Numbered from the stretch's first letter, positions 36,442-46,208 are shown. The stretch: 64,000 nucleotides of DNA from Burkholderia arboris (GCF_902499125.1 NZ_CABVPX010000031.1:32826-96825); one strand, 5' to 3'. The notes: generated by a model not told the origin, from the sequence alone. Numbers and translations: made by a program.

Positions 36442-37002
36442 ATGAAAACGAGGGATCTTGCGGCCGCCGCCGTCATCGTGGGCGGGGCCGTTCTGCCTGC
36501 ATGGTCCTGGGCCGAAACTGCGGCGCCGCCCGCCGGCTTCGGTTCGCATGCGTTGACCGACCGGCCGGCGGCGAGTATGTCCGGCATGACGGCGCAACAT
36601 TCGGCAGCCGACCGCGGGGGCGATCCCTCGACGGACTTCACCGATACGATCGGCGGCATCGACTCGCAGGGTGACGGCATCCGCGACGATGTCCGGAAGT
36701 ACATCGACGATCAGTACCCGGAGCCGCAGCAGCGCGCGGCGATGCGGCGCTATGCGGCTGCCCAGCGTGATTTCATGATGCACGGCGACGTGCGTGACAG
36801 CGCGATCGAAGGGCTGACGCGCGTATTCCGCACGCTCGAATGCGTCAGAAAGCTGATGGGGCAGCCGGGCATCGATCAGTCGAAAGTCGTCGTTGCGATG
36901 ATGTCGAACACGAAGCAGCGCTTTGTGGCCAACGGTCATGCGATGGCGAACGCGTCGGGGCACGTCTATATGCTGTCCCGTGACGATCCCTGTCAGCAGT
37001 GA
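36442..37002 (+). CDS. Secreted hypothetical protein with an EF-hand-like loop
   Basis: A 186-residue protein with a signal peptide (MKTRDLAAAAVIVGGAVLPA, cleavage near SWAET). The segment DSQGDGIRDDVRKYID near residue 74 resembles a calcium-binding EF-hand/dockerin loop (D-x-x-G-D-G-x-x-D-D). The rest is helical, with two cysteines (LECVRK and DDPCQQ) that may pair. The ATG lies in an AC-rich context without a strong ribosome site; an in-frame start at 36388 would spoil the signal peptide. Function unknown. Confidence 0.65.
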   Translation: MKTRDLAAAAVIVGGAVLPAWSWAETAAPPAGFGSHALTDRPAASMSGMTAQHSAADRGGDPSTDFTDTIGGIDSQGDGIRDDVRKYIDDQYPEPQQRAAMRRYAAAQRDFMMHGDVRDSAIEGLTRVFRTLECVRKLMGQPGIDQSKVVVAMMSNTKQRFVANGHAMANASGHVYMLSRDDPCQQ

Positions 37003-37038
37003 CCATCGTTGCCCTGACGATCACCGCTTCCGTCGAGA

Positions 37039-38217
37039 TTACGTGCCGCTCGCACCGGGCGCCGCCGCGCTGTCCGGGCTCGCCGGCACGTCCAGCCGCT
37101 TCAGCGTTTCCGCCAGCTCCGCGTTCTTCGGCTGAATCTTCTGCGCCTGCGCGAACGCATCGCGCGCTTCATCCCGGCGCCCCAGTTTCCACAGCACTTC
37201 ACCCTTGTGCGTCAGCCCGGTCGCATGGGCTTCGCGCGCGTCGCCGTCGTCGTCCTTCGCGAAGATCGCGATCGAGCGGTCGAACCACGTGAGCGCCTCG
37301 TCGTTGCGGCCGAGGCGATATAGCGCCCAGCCCTTGCTGTCGAGCGCATACGCATCGTCGGGCGACTTCGCGAGATGCGTGTCGATCATTGCGAGCCCGC
37401 GATCGACCTCCACGCCCGCATCGACGAGCCGGTAGCCGATGTCGTTCAGGCGATCGTCCGGAATCGTGTCGAGATCGAGCACGGCAGCCACGCGGCTTGC
37501 GTCGCGTTCGGCGATCGCGAGCGACAGCAGCTTCGCGACGATCTGCTGCCGCAACTCGCCGCTGATCCGGTCGCTGTTGGTGACCAGCGTGCCGAGGTAC
37601 TGCGTGTACAGGTCCGGCGTGCCGGGTTCGTTCGCGCTGTTCGCGATGGTCAGGCCCGGACCCGCGCACCAGTCGGTGTCGGCCGCTTTTTCCAGCATGC
37701 CGACGTAAAGATTGACGTTCCGCGGCGTGCGCGATTGTGCGTAGTAGGTGTAGCCGTTCGCGTCCGAATAGCCGCATGCCAGATATTCGTTCTCCACGTC
37801 CAGCACGTACGGGAAACGGCCGAGCGACGCCTTGCCGCCCGGATCGACCAGCCGGAACGATTCGCCCAGGTCGCCGTCGCCGACGACCGGGTTGAACACC
37901 CACTGCTTCTGCGGATGCGATTTCGGCAGCCGGATCCGGATCGTGCGGCCCGCCGCGTCGGTCGTGCCGAAGATCACGCTGTCGTGCTCGCCCGGCTTGA
38001 CGGGCAGCCCCGCGATGACCTGGCCCGGCAGGAACAGCCGGTAGCGCGCGTTCGGCAGCGGCTGTTGCGTGACGGGGTCGCGCAGCACGAACTGGTGAAC
38101 GTAGGCGCCTTTGCCGAGCGACGCCGTCGGCGCGACGTAGGTGCGCGCGTGGGCGACGGGCAGGCCGGTGCAGCTCAAGGCCGCGGCAACGAGCGCGGCG
38201 AGAAGTCGGGATGTCAT
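37039..38217 (-). CDS. Secreted TPR-repeat protein
   Basis: A 392-residue protein with signal peptide MTSRLLAALVAAALSCTGLP, cleavage near VAHAR. The N-terminal half is a beta-rich domain (YVHQFVLRDPVTQQPLPNAR, then YRLFLPG) resembling a surface carbohydrate-binding or DUF-type fold. The C-terminal half contains TPR units: DDAYALDSKGWALYRLGRND, then EALTWFDRSI, and THKGEVLWKLGRRDEARDAF. It ends in a Pro/Ala/Ser tail. It is divergent from narG, with the nar promoter between them. Function unknown; protein-protein interaction in the periplasm is likely. Confidence 0.72.
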   Translation of the reverse strand: MTSRLLAALVAAALSCTGLPVAHARTYVAPTASLGKGAYVHQFVLRDPVTQQPLPNARYRLFLPGQVIAGLPVKPGEHDSVIFGTTDAAGRTIRIRLPKSHPQKQWVFNPVVGDGDLGESFRLVDPGGKASLGRFPYVLDVENEYLACGYSDANGYTYYAQSRTPRNVNLYVGMLEKAADTDWCAGPGLTIANSANEPGTPDLYTQYLGTLVTNSDRISGELRQQIVAKLLSLAIAERDASRVAAVLDLDTIPDDRLNDIGYRLVDAGVEVDRGLAMIDTHLAKSPDDAYALDSKGWALYRLGRNDEALTWFDRSIAIFAKDDDGDAREAHATGLTHKGEVLWKLGRRDEARDAFAQAQKIQPKNAELAETLKRLDVPASPDSAAAPGASGT

Positions 38218-38652
38218 GAAATTTCGGTTCTTGTATGTAAAGGTGCGATGGTCCGACGGCCGGAAATGCACTGAACAAACCGCGCGGTCTTTGATGAACG
38301 GCCGGCTGCGGTTGGCGAATCCCGATGCGGTGGATCGGATCGTCCAGTGCAATTCAATGCGGAGCCCGCCCGCCGTCACGGGATGCATGACGGCAACGGA
38401 CGGGCAACGCGGGAATGCAGTGCGCAGCATAACAGGCCGTGCCGCGCGCTCGATCCCCATTCGATTTCACTGTTGCGGATAGATGAACGATTCCGTGATT
38501 TGTATCAAGTCGTGATATGTCGATCCGCCTGACAATGGGTTCGATCACGGTGAGAAGGACGAAATGATCGACATTCGATCGTCCTTTACAACCGGTATTT
38601 CGCCTCCTTAAATAATCAGGGTCTGCCAAAAGACCGGAAAAACGAGATCCCC
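38218..38652. other. Divergent region upstream of narG
   Basis: A 435-base gap between the TPR gene and narG. It holds the FNR/ANR box and promoter at 38495-38536 and an AT-rich leader of about 110 bases. The left 250 bases must contain the TPR-gene promoter but show nothing distinct. Confidence 0.5.
38495..38536 (+). promoter_or_regulatory. FNR/ANR-dependent promoter of the nar operon
   Basis: GTGAT-TTGT-ATCAA (38495-38508) matches the FNR consensus TTGAT-N4-ATCAA at nine of ten positions. A -10-like GACAAT lies at 38531-38536. With a start near 38543 the box would be centred at about -41.5, the standard position for class II activation. This indicates induction at low oxygen. Confidence 0.72.
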
Positions 38653-41600
38653 ATGAGCCATTTCCTGGACAGATTGCGTTATTTCTCCACCACCAGGCCA
38701 CGCTTTTCCGACGGGCACGGCGCCGTCACCGACGAAGACCGCAAATGGGAAGACGGTTACCGGATGCGCTGGCAGCACGACAAGATCGTCCGCTCCACCC
38801 ACGGCGTGAACTGCACGGGTTCGTGCTCGTGGAAGGTCTATGTGAAAGGCGGGATCGTCACCTGGGAAACCCAGCAGACCGACTATCCGCGCACACGTCC
38901 CGACATGCCGAACCACGAGCCGCGCGGCTGCTCGCGCGGCGCGTCTTACTCGTGGTACCTGTACAGCGCGAACCGCCTCAAGCATCCGATGGTGCGCAGC
39001 GCGCTCGTGAAGCTGTGGCGCGAACGCCGCCGCACGCTCGGCCCCGTCGAAGCATGGCGCTCGATCGTCGACGACGATGAAGCGCGCCGTTCGTACCAGA
39101 GCCGACGCGGGCTCGGCGGCTTCGTGCGCGCGAGCTGGGACGAGGTCAACGAGATCGTCGCGGCCGCCAACGTGCACACGGTCGAGCGGCACGGCCCCGA
39201 TCGCGTGGTCGGCTTCTCGCCGATTCCCGCGATGTCGATGGTGTCGTACGCGGCAGGTTCGCGCTACCTGTCGCTGATCGGCGGCGTGTGCCTGAGTTTT
39301 TACGACTGGTATTGCGACCTGCCGCCGGCGTCGCCGCAGACCTGGGGCGAACAGACCGACGTGCCGGAATCGGCCGACTGGTACAACTCGACGTTCATCA
39401 TGATGTGGGGCTCCAATGTCCCGCAGACGCGCACGCCGGACGCGCACTTCCTCGTCGAGGCGCGTTATCGCGGCACCAAGGTCGTGTCGGTGTTCCCCGA
39501 TTACTCGGAAGGCGCGAAGTTCGGCGATCTGTGGCTGCACCCGAAGCAGGGCACCGACGCGGCGCTCGCGCTCGCGATGGGCCACGTGATCCTCAAGGAA
39601 TTTCATCTCGCCGGGAAGAGCGACTACTTCTCCGACTACTGCAAGCGCTACACCGACATGCCATGCCTGGTGCGCCTCGTACCGCACGGCGACGGCTACG
39701 TGCCCGAGCGCCTCGTGCGCGCGTCGGACTTCGACGACGCGCTCGACGAGGCCGCGCATCCGGACTGGAAGACCGTGATGATCGACGACGCGAACGGCGA
39801 GTTCGTCGTGCCGGTCGGCTCGGTCGGCTTCCGCTGGGGGCAGCAGGACGACGCCGACAAGGGCAAGTGGAACCTGCGCGGCGAGACGTCGAAGGGCGCG
39901 GCGCTGTCACCGCGGCTGTCGTGCACGGCCGAGCACGACGACGTGGTCGACGTGCTGTTCCCGTACTTCGGCAACCAGCCGCACGCGCACTTCAACTCGA
40001 CGCAGCATGCGTCCGAGCTGTCGCGCCGGATCGGCGTGCGGCGCATCGCGACGCGCAACGGCGACATGCTGGTCGCGACCGTCTACGACCTGTTCGTGGC
40101 GAACTACGGGCTCGACCAGGGTCTCGGCGGCCGCGACGTCGCCGCGAGCTACGACGACGACCTGCCGTACACGCCCGCATGGCAGGAAACGATCACCGGC
40201 GTGAAGCGCGCGGACGTGATCTCGGTTGCGCGGCAGTTCGCGGAGAACGCGCACAAGACGCAGGGCAAGTCGATGGTGATCATCGGCGCCGGGATCAACC
40301 ACTGGTTCCACATGGACATGTCGTACCGCGCGATCATGAACATGCTGATCATGTGCGGCTGCATCGGCAAGCCGGGCGGCGGCTGGTCGCACTACGTGGG
40401 CCAGGAGAAGCTGCGGCCGCAGACGGGCTGGACGGCATTGTCCGGTGCGCTCGACTGGAGCCGCCCGCCGCGCCAGATGAATTCGACGTCGTTCTTCTAC
40501 GCGCACACCGATCAGTGGCGCTACGACCCGATGGACCCGGCCACGCTGCTGTCGCCGCTCGCGGACAAGTCGCAGTTCCATGGCGCGCCGATCGACTACA
40601 ACGTGCGCGCGGAACGGATGGGCTGGCTGCCGTCCGCGCCGCAACTGTCGGTGAATCCGCTGAAGGTCGGCGCGGCGCTCGCCGATCCCGCGCACGCGGG
40701 CGCCGATGTCGCGCGGCAGTTGAAGGCCGGCACGCTGAAGCTGGCAAGCGAGGATCCCGATGCGCCCGGCAACTTCCCGCGCAACCTGTTCGTGTGGCGC
40801 TCGAACCTGCTCGGTTCGTCGGGCAAGGGTCACGAGTATTTCCTGAAGCACCTGCTCGGCACGACCAACGGCGTGCAGGGCGAGGATCTCGGTGCAACCG
40901 GCGGCTCGCGTCCCGAGGAAGTGACGTGGCACGACGAAGCGCCGCGCGGCAAGCTCGACCTGCTCGTGACGCTCGATTTCCGGATGTCGACGACCTGCAT
41001 GTACTCGGACGTCGTGTTGCCGACTGCGACCTGGTACGAGAAGGACGACATGAACACGTCCGACATGCACCCGTTCATCCATCCGCTGTCGGCGGCCGTC
41101 GATCCCGCATGGGAATCGAAGAGCGACTGGGAGATCTTCAAGGGGATCGCGAAGCGCTTCTCCGAATTGTGCGACGGACATCTCGGCGTCGAGCGCGACG
41201 TCGTGCTCGCGCCGATCGCGCACGACACGCCGGGCGAGCTGGCACAGCCGTTCGACGTGCAGGACTGGAAGCGCGGCGAATGCGAACCGGTGCCGGGCCG
41301 GACGATGCCGACCGTGACCGTCGTCGAGCGCGACTATCCGAATACGTATGCGCGTTTCACGTCGCTCGGGCCGCTGATGGACACGCTCGGCAACGGCGGC
41401 AAGGGCATCGGCTGGGACACGAAGGACGAAGTGACGCTGCTCGGCGAGCTCAACTACAGGGTCGCCGACGGCGCCGCGCAAGGGCGCCCGCGCATCGACA
41501 CGGCGCTCGACGCGGCCGAGGTGATCCTCGCGCTCGCGCCCGAGACCAACGGCGAAGTGGCGGTGAAGGCGTGGCGCGCGCTGTCCGGCATCACGGGCAT

Positions 41601-42471
41601 CGACCACACGCACCTCGCTGCCGCGCGCGCCGACGAGAAGATCCGTTTTCGCGACATCCAGGCGCAGCCGCGCAAGATCATCTCGTCGCCGACCTGGAGC
41701 GGGATCGAATCCGAGCACGTGTCGTACAACGCCGGCTACGTGAACGTGCACGAACTGGTGCCGTGGCGCACGATGACCGGCCGCCAGCAGCTGTACCAGG
41801 ATCACGCGTGGATGCGCGCGTTCGGCGAATCGCTGTGCGCGTACAAGCCGCCGGTCGATACGGGCAGCTACGCGCACATGCTCGGCACGCGCTCGAACGG
41901 CAACCCCGAACGTGTGCTGAACTTCCTGACGCCGCACCAGAAGTGGGGGATCCACAGCACGTACACGGACAACCTGCTGATGCTGACGCTGTCGCGCGGC
42001 GGCCCGATCGTATGGATGTCGGAGGACGACGCGAAGGCGATCGGCGCGGTCGATAACGACTGGATCGAGTGCTACAACTCGAACGGCGCGTTGTGTGCGC
42101 GGGCCGTCGTCAGCCAGCGGATCCCGTCCGGGATGGTGATGATGTACCACGCGCAGGAGAAGATCGTGAACACGCCGGGCTCCGAGATCACCGGCACGCG
42201 CGGCGGCATCCACAACTCGGTCACGCGCATCGCGTTGAAGCCGACCCACATGATCGGCGGCTACGCGCAGCTCGCGTACGGCTTCAACTACTACGGCACG
42301 GTGGGCTCGAATCGCGACGAGTTCCTGATCGTGCGCAGGATGAACAAGATCGACTGGCTCGACGGCGAAGAGACTGCGGTCGATCCCGCAATGCACGCGG
42401 TAGGGGCCTTGCATGGGACGGGAGTAGGCGCCAAAGCGCCAACTCCCATCGACACGGGAGAAACGTCATGA
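38653..42471 (+). CDS. narG: Respiratory nitrate reductase alpha subunit
   Basis: A 1272-residue molybdenum catalytic subunit, close to E. coli NarG in length and sequence. His50, Cys54, Cys58 (STHGVNCTGSCSW) and Cys93 (EPRGCSRG) bind the FS0 cluster; Asp222 in DWYCDLPPASP sits at the known molybdenum ligand position. SRGASYSWYLYSANRLK, WGSNVPQTRTPDAHF and the late SEITGTRGGIHNSVTRI are conserved. It reduces nitrate at the cytoplasmic face using quinol electrons relayed by NarI and NarH. Its TGA overlaps the narH ATG. Confidence 0.97.
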   Translation: MSHFLDRLRYFSTTRPRFSDGHGAVTDEDRKWEDGYRMRWQHDKIVRSTHGVNCTGSCSWKVYVKGGIVTWETQQTDYPRTRPDMPNHEPRGCSRGASYSWYLYSANRLKHPMVRSALVKLWRERRRTLGPVEAWRSIVDDDEARRSYQSRRGLGGFVRASWDEVNEIVAAANVHTVERHGPDRVVGFSPIPAMSMVSYAAGSRYLSLIGGVCLSFYDWYCDLPPASPQTWGEQTDVPESADWYNSTFIMMWGSNVPQTRTPDAHFLVEARYRGTKVVSVFPDYSEGAKFGDLWLHPKQGTDAALALAMGHVILKEFHLAGKSDYFSDYCKRYTDMPCLVRLVPHGDGYVPERLVRASDFDDALDEAAHPDWKTVMIDDANGEFVVPVGSVGFRWGQQDDADKGKWNLRGETSKGAALSPRLSCTAEHDDVVDVLFPYFGNQPHAHFNSTQHASELSRRIGVRRIATRNGDMLVATVYDLFVANYGLDQGLGGRDVAASYDDDLPYTPAWQETITGVKRADVISVARQFAENAHKTQGKSMVIIGAGINHWFHMDMSYRAIMNMLIMCGCIGKPGGGWSHYVGQEKLRPQTGWTALSGALDWSRPPRQMNSTSFFYAHTDQWRYDPMDPATLLSPLADKSQFHGAPIDYNVRAERMGWLPSAPQLSVNPLKVGAALADPAHAGADVARQLKAGTLKLASEDPDAPGNFPRNLFVWRSNLLGSSGKGHEYFLKHLLGTTNGVQGEDLGATGGSRPEEVTWHDEAPRGKLDLLVTLDFRMSTTCMYSDVVLPTATWYEKDDMNTSDMHPFIHPLSAAVDPAWESKSDWEIFKGIAKRFSELCDGHLGVERDVVLAPIAHDTPGELAQPFDVQDWKRGECEPVPGRTMPTVTVVERDYPNTYARFTSLGPLMDTLGNGGKGIGWDTKDEVTLLGELNYRVADGAAQGRPRIDTALDAAEVILALAPETNGEVAVKAWRALSGITGIDHTHLAAARADEKIRFRDIQAQPRKIISSPTWSGIESEHVSYNAGYVNVHELVPWRTMTGRQQLYQDHAWMRAFGESLCAYKPPVDTGSYAHMLGTRSNGNPERVLNFLTPHQKWGIHSTYTDNLLMLTLSRGGPIVWMSEDDAKAIGAVDNDWIECYNSNGALCARAVVSQRIPSGMVMMYHAQEKIVNTPGSEITGTRGGIHNSVTRIALKPTHMIGGYAQLAYGFNYYGTVGSNRDEFLIVRRMNKIDWLDGEETAVDPAMHAVGALHGTGVGAKAPTPIDTGETS

Positions 42472-43997
42472 AGGTACGCGCACAGATCGCGATGGTGCTG
42501 AACCTCGACAAGTGCATCGGATGCCATACCTGCTCGGTGACCTGCAAGAACGTGTGGACGAGCCGCGAAGGGATGGAATACGCGTGGTTCAACAACGTCG
42601 AGACGAAACCGGGCATCGGCTATCCGAAGGACTGGGAGAACCAGGACCGCTGGCGCGGCGGCTGGCGGCGGCGCGCGGACGGCAAGATCGAGCCGCGCCT
42701 CGGCAGCAAGTGGCGACTGCTCGCGCAGATCTTCGCGAATCCGCATCTGCCCGAGATCGACGACTACTACGAGCCGTTCACGTTCGACTACGCGCACCTG
42801 CAGGAAGCCGGCAACACGCGCGCGATGCCGGTCGCGCGGCCGCGCTCGGTAATCAGCGGCCAGCGGCTCGAGAAGATCGAGTGGGGGCCGAACTGGGAGG
42901 AAATCCTCGGCGGCGAGTTCGAGAAGCGCGCGAAGGACACCAACTTCGAGAACGTGCAGAAGGACATCTACGGGCAGTTCGAGAACACCTTCATGATGTA
43001 CCTGCCGCGCCTGTGCGAGCACTGCCTGAACCCGGCGTGCGTCGCGTCGTGCCCGTCGGGCTCGATCTACAAGCGCGAGGAGGACGGCATCGTGCTGATC
43101 GACCAGGACAAGTGCCGCGGCTGGCGCATGTGCGTATCGGGCTGCCCGTACAAGAAGATCTACTACAACTGGCAGAGCGGCAAGGCAGAGAAGTGCATCT
43201 TCTGCTATCCGCGCATCGAGGCCGGCCAGCCGACCGTGTGCTCGGAAACCTGCGTCGGCCGCATCCGCTATCTCGGCGTGCTGCTGTACGACGCCGATCG
43301 CATCGGCGAAGCGGCCAGCGTGGAGAACGAGAAGGACCTGTACGAAGCCCAGCTGTCGCTGTTCCTCGATCCGGACGATCCAGCCGTGATCGCGCAGGCC
43401 GAGCGCGACGGCGTGCCGGCCGCGTGGATCGACGCCGCGCGGCGTTCGCCGACCTACAAGATGGCGATCGACTGGAAGATTGCATTCCCGCTGCACCCGG
43501 AATACCGGACGCTGCCGATGGTGTGGTACGTGCCGCCGCTGTCGCCGATCAACTCGGCCGCGAACAGCGGCGCGCTCGGGATGAACGGCTACCTGCCGGA
43601 CGTCGAATCGCTGCGCATCCCGCTGCGCTATCTGGCGAACCTGCTGACGGCCGGCGACGAGGCGCCCGTGAAGCTCGCGCTCGAACGGCTGCTCGCGATG
43701 CGTGCGTTCATGCGTGCGCGCCACGTGGACGGCATCGACGCGCGCGGCGTGCTCGACCAGGTCGGGCTGTCGCTCGCGCAAGTCGAGGAGATGTATCGCT
43801 ATCTCGCGATCGCGAACTACGAGGATCGCTTCGTGATCCCGACCGCGCACCGCGAGTATGCGGAGAACGCATACGACCTGCGCGCGTCGTGTGGCTTCTC
43901 GTTCGGCAACGGCTGCTCGGACGGCCGTTCCGAAGCGAGCCTGTTCAGCCCGAAGAAGGGCAGCAAGACCATCCCGATCCACGAGGCTTCCCGATGA
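42468..43997 (+). CDS. narH: Respiratory nitrate reductase beta subunit
   Basis: A 509-residue iron-sulfur electron-transfer subunit. The first cysteine cluster is Cys16, Cys19, Cys22 and Cys26 (CIGCHTCSVTC); then LCEHCLNPACVASCPSG; then KCRGWRMCVSGCPYKK, where Trp replaces a Cys as in E. coli NarH, giving one [3Fe-4S] centre; and KCIFCYPRIE. The C-terminal region DRFVIPTAHREYA is family-typical. It overlaps narG by four bases (ATGA) and narJ likewise at its end. Confidence 0.97.
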   Translation: MKVRAQIAMVLNLDKCIGCHTCSVTCKNVWTSREGMEYAWFNNVETKPGIGYPKDWENQDRWRGGWRRRADGKIEPRLGSKWRLLAQIFANPHLPEIDDYYEPFTFDYAHLQEAGNTRAMPVARPRSVISGQRLEKIEWGPNWEEILGGEFEKRAKDTNFENVQKDIYGQFENTFMMYLPRLCEHCLNPACVASCPSGSIYKREEDGIVLIDQDKCRGWRMCVSGCPYKKIYYNWQSGKAEKCIFCYPRIEAGQPTVCSETCVGRIRYLGVLLYDADRIGEAASVENEKDLYEAQLSLFLDPDDPAVIAQAERDGVPAAWIDAARRSPTYKMAIDWKIAFPLHPEYRTLPMVWYVPPLSPINSAANSGALGMNGYLPDVESLRIPLRYLANLLTAGDEAPVKLALERLLAMRAFMRARHVDGIDARGVLDQVGLSLAQVEEMYRYLAIANYEDRFVIPTAHREYAENAYDLRASCGFSFGNGCSDGRSEASLFSPKKGSKTIPIHEASR

Positions 43998-44692
43998 CGA
44001 GCACCGCATCCGATCCGACCTACGCGGCGCTCGCGGCGCTGCTCGACTATCCCGACGCATCGCTCGTCGACGCGCTCGACTCGATCGAAGCGCACCTGCG
44101 CGACCGCGCCCGCGTGCCGAAGTCGGTGCGCGCAGGCCTCGACCGGTTCTTTGCCTATGTGCGCGAGCGCGACTTGCTGACGCTGCAGGAGAACTACGTC
44201 GGGCTGTTCGACCGTGGCCGCGCGACGTCGCTGTACCTGTTCGAACACGTGCACGGCGAATCGCGCGACCGCGGGCAGGCGATGGTCGACCTGCTGCAGA
44301 TGTACGAGCGGCACGGGCTGTTCCTGAACCCGGGCGAATTGCCCGACTACCTGCCCGTGTTCCTCGAATACCTGTCGCGGCTGCCGGTGCCCGACGCACG
44401 CAAGCTGCTCGCCGAAACCGGCGAGATCCTGCGCGCGCTGGCCGGCCAGCTCGCGCAGCGCGGCAGCCATTACAGCTTCGTCGTCGGCGCGCTGTTGCCG
44501 CTGGCCGGCCTCGCGCCGGCCGACGCGCCGGATGCAGCCGACGACGACGTGGCCGCCGAGCGGCCGAGCGCCGACGACTACCGCGCGCTCGACGCATCGT
44601 ATGCGGACGAGGCCGTGCGCTTCGTCGGGGCAGCGACGCCGGCGGAGCAGACCGTGCGGTTCCACGACAGGCGGCCGGCCCGCGGCGCGTAA
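43994..44692 (+). CDS. narJ: Nitrate reductase maturation chaperone
   Basis: A 232-residue cytoplasmic chaperone of the NarJ/TorD family. LQENYVGLFDRGRATSLYLF, then EHVHGESRDRGQAM, and GELPDYLPVFLEYLS are the family core. It binds apo-NarG until the molybdenum cofactor is inserted. The C-terminal 60 residues are acidic and Ala-rich, as in homologues. It is coupled to narH by an ATGA overlap and lies 24 bases before narI. Confidence 0.93.
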   Translation: MTSTASDPTYAALAALLDYPDASLVDALDSIEAHLRDRARVPKSVRAGLDRFFAYVRERDLLTLQENYVGLFDRGRATSLYLFEHVHGESRDRGQAMVDLLQMYERHGLFLNPGELPDYLPVFLEYLSRLPVPDARKLLAETGEILRALAGQLAQRGSHYSFVVGALLPLAGLAPADAPDAADDDVAAERPSADDYRALDASYADEAVRFVGAATPAEQTVRFHDRRPARGA

Positions 44693-44716
44693 GCGCGGGC
44701 CCAACTGGGGAAAGAC

Positions 44717-45400
44717 ATGAACGCTTACTTGCATCAGTTCCTGTTCGGGATCTACCCGTACATCTGCCTCGCCGTCTTGCTGGTCGGCAGCCTGATCCGC
44801 TTCGACCGCGAGCAGTACACGTGGAAAAGCGATTCGTCGCAGCTGTTGCGCCACGGCATGCTGCGGCTCGGCAGCAACCTGTTTCACTGGGGTGTGCTGG
44901 TCGTCGTGCTCGGTCACTTCGGCGGCTTTCTGGCGCCGCACTGGCTCGTGTCGCCATTCCTGTCGGCGTCCGGGCACCAGCTCGTCGCGATGGTGGCGGG
45001 CGGCGCGGCCGGCGTCGCGGCGATCGTCGGGCTCACGATCCTGATCTGGCGTCGCCTGGGCGATCCGCGCATCCGTCGCAACAGCCGCCAGTCCGACATC
45101 CTGATCGTGCTGATGCTGTGGGTGCAGCTTGCGCTCGGGCTCGGCACCGTCGTGCTGTCGACGCGGCATATGGACGGCGCGATGTTCGAACAGTTGACCG
45201 ATTACGTGAAGGGCGTCGTCACGTTCCGGCCGGATATCGCGAGCCTGCTCGTCGGCGTGCCGCTGACGTACCGGCTGCACATCCTGCTCGGTTTCACGAT
45301 CTTCCTCGTGTCACCGTTCACGCGGATGGTGCATATCTGGAGCGGGATCGCGTCGGTCGCGTACCTGATCCGCCCGTACCAGCTCGTGCGCAAGCGCTAA
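44717..45400 (+). CDS. narI: Respiratory nitrate reductase gamma subunit (cytochrome b)
   Basis: A 227-residue membrane cytochrome b with five transmembrane helices. Heme ligands fall at the known places: His57 and His67 (LFHWGVLVVVLGHFGG) and His188 and His206 (YRLHILLGF; TRMVHIWSG). The N-terminal LHQFLFGIYPYICLAVLLVG is typical. It oxidises quinol at the periplasmic side and anchors NarGH. Confidence 0.95.
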   Translation: MNAYLHQFLFGIYPYICLAVLLVGSLIRFDREQYTWKSDSSQLLRHGMLRLGSNLFHWGVLVVVLGHFGGFLAPHWLVSPFLSASGHQLVAMVAGGAAGVAAIVGLTILIWRRLGDPRIRRNSRQSDILIVLMLWVQLALGLGTVVLSTRHMDGAMFEQLTDYVKGVVTFRPDIASLLVGVPLTYRLHILLGFTIFLVSPFTRMVHIWSGIASVAYLIRPYQLVRKR

Positions 45401-45409
45401 GGAGGCCGC

Positions 45410-46195
45410 ATGAACGACGTTCTCTCCGATGCACCGGTCGTCTTGCGCATCAACGGCATCACGATCGACGACGCTGCGATCGCGGCCGAGGCCGCGCATC
45501 ACGGCGATACGCCCGATCCGCTCGACGCGGCACGGCGCGCGCTCGCGGTGCGCGAGCTGCTGCGGCAGCGCGCGATATCGCTCTCGCTGCTCGACGAGGG
45601 GGCACCGCTCGACGACGCGGCCGTCGACGCGTTGCTCGAACGCGAACTGACGCACGTGCCCGAACCCGATCGCGCGGATTGCGAGCGCTATTACGCGCAG
45701 CACCCGGCGCGCTTTCGCCGCAACGACATCGTCTATGCGAGCCACGTGCTGTTCGCGATGACGGATCGCGTGCCGCTCGCGCCGCTGCGGCAGCGCGCGG
45801 AACGGGCGCTCGCCGATGTCGTGGCCGCGCCCGGGACGTTCGAAGCGGTCGCGCGCGCGTCGTCGAACTGCCCGTCGGCGGAAGTCGGCGGCAGCCTCGG
45901 GCAACTGCTGCGCGGCGATACGGTGCCGGAATTCGAGGCCGCGCTGTTCGATACCGACGGCATCGGCGTGCTGCCGAAACTCGTCAACACGCGCTTCGGC
46001 TTCCACATCGTGCGCATCGAGCGTCGCGTGGAGGGCGACGCGGTGCCGTTCGACGAAGCCGCCGGCCAGATCGCCGCGTACCTGTCGGAACGCGTGCGGC
46101 AGCGGGCGATGCGGCAGTACGTGGCGATTCTCGCGGGTGATGCGCGCGTCGAAGGCGTCGAATTCGACGGCGCGAACGGGCCGCTGGTCCAGTAA
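45410..46195 (+). CDS. Parvulin-type peptidyl-prolyl isomerase of the nar operon
   Basis: A 261-residue PpiC/NifM-like protein without a signal peptide, so cytoplasmic. The parvulin domain is in the second half: DIVYASHVLFAMTDR, TFEAVARASSNCPSAEVGGS, VPEFEAALF and NTRFGFHIVRIERRVEG. The N-terminal helical part resembles the SurA/NifM chaperone portion. It lies 9 bases after narI and 13 before narK. Similar genes follow narI in pseudomonads, so it probably helps NarGHI assembly. Confidence 0.85.
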   Translation: MNDVLSDAPVVLRINGITIDDAAIAAEAAHHGDTPDPLDAARRALAVRELLRQRAISLSLLDEGAPLDDAAVDALLERELTHVPEPDRADCERYYAQHPARFRRNDIVYASHVLFAMTDRVPLAPLRQRAERALADVVAAPGTFEAVARASSNCPSAEVGGSLGQLLRGDTVPEFEAALFDTDGIGVLPKLVNTRFGFHIVRIERRVEGDAVPFDEAAGQIAAYLSERVRQRAMRQYVAILAGDARVEGVEFDGANGPLVQ

Positions 46196-46208
46196 CGGAG
46201 TCTTGCGT

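Noticed and set aside
33684..36704. A 1006-codon open frame on the minus strand
   Set aside because: It lies opposite the beta-helix lipoprotein and universal stress genes and has no recognisable domain.
39907..42414. Long minus-strand frame opposite narG
   Set aside because: narG is unambiguous; the antisense product is a His/Arg-rich shadow.
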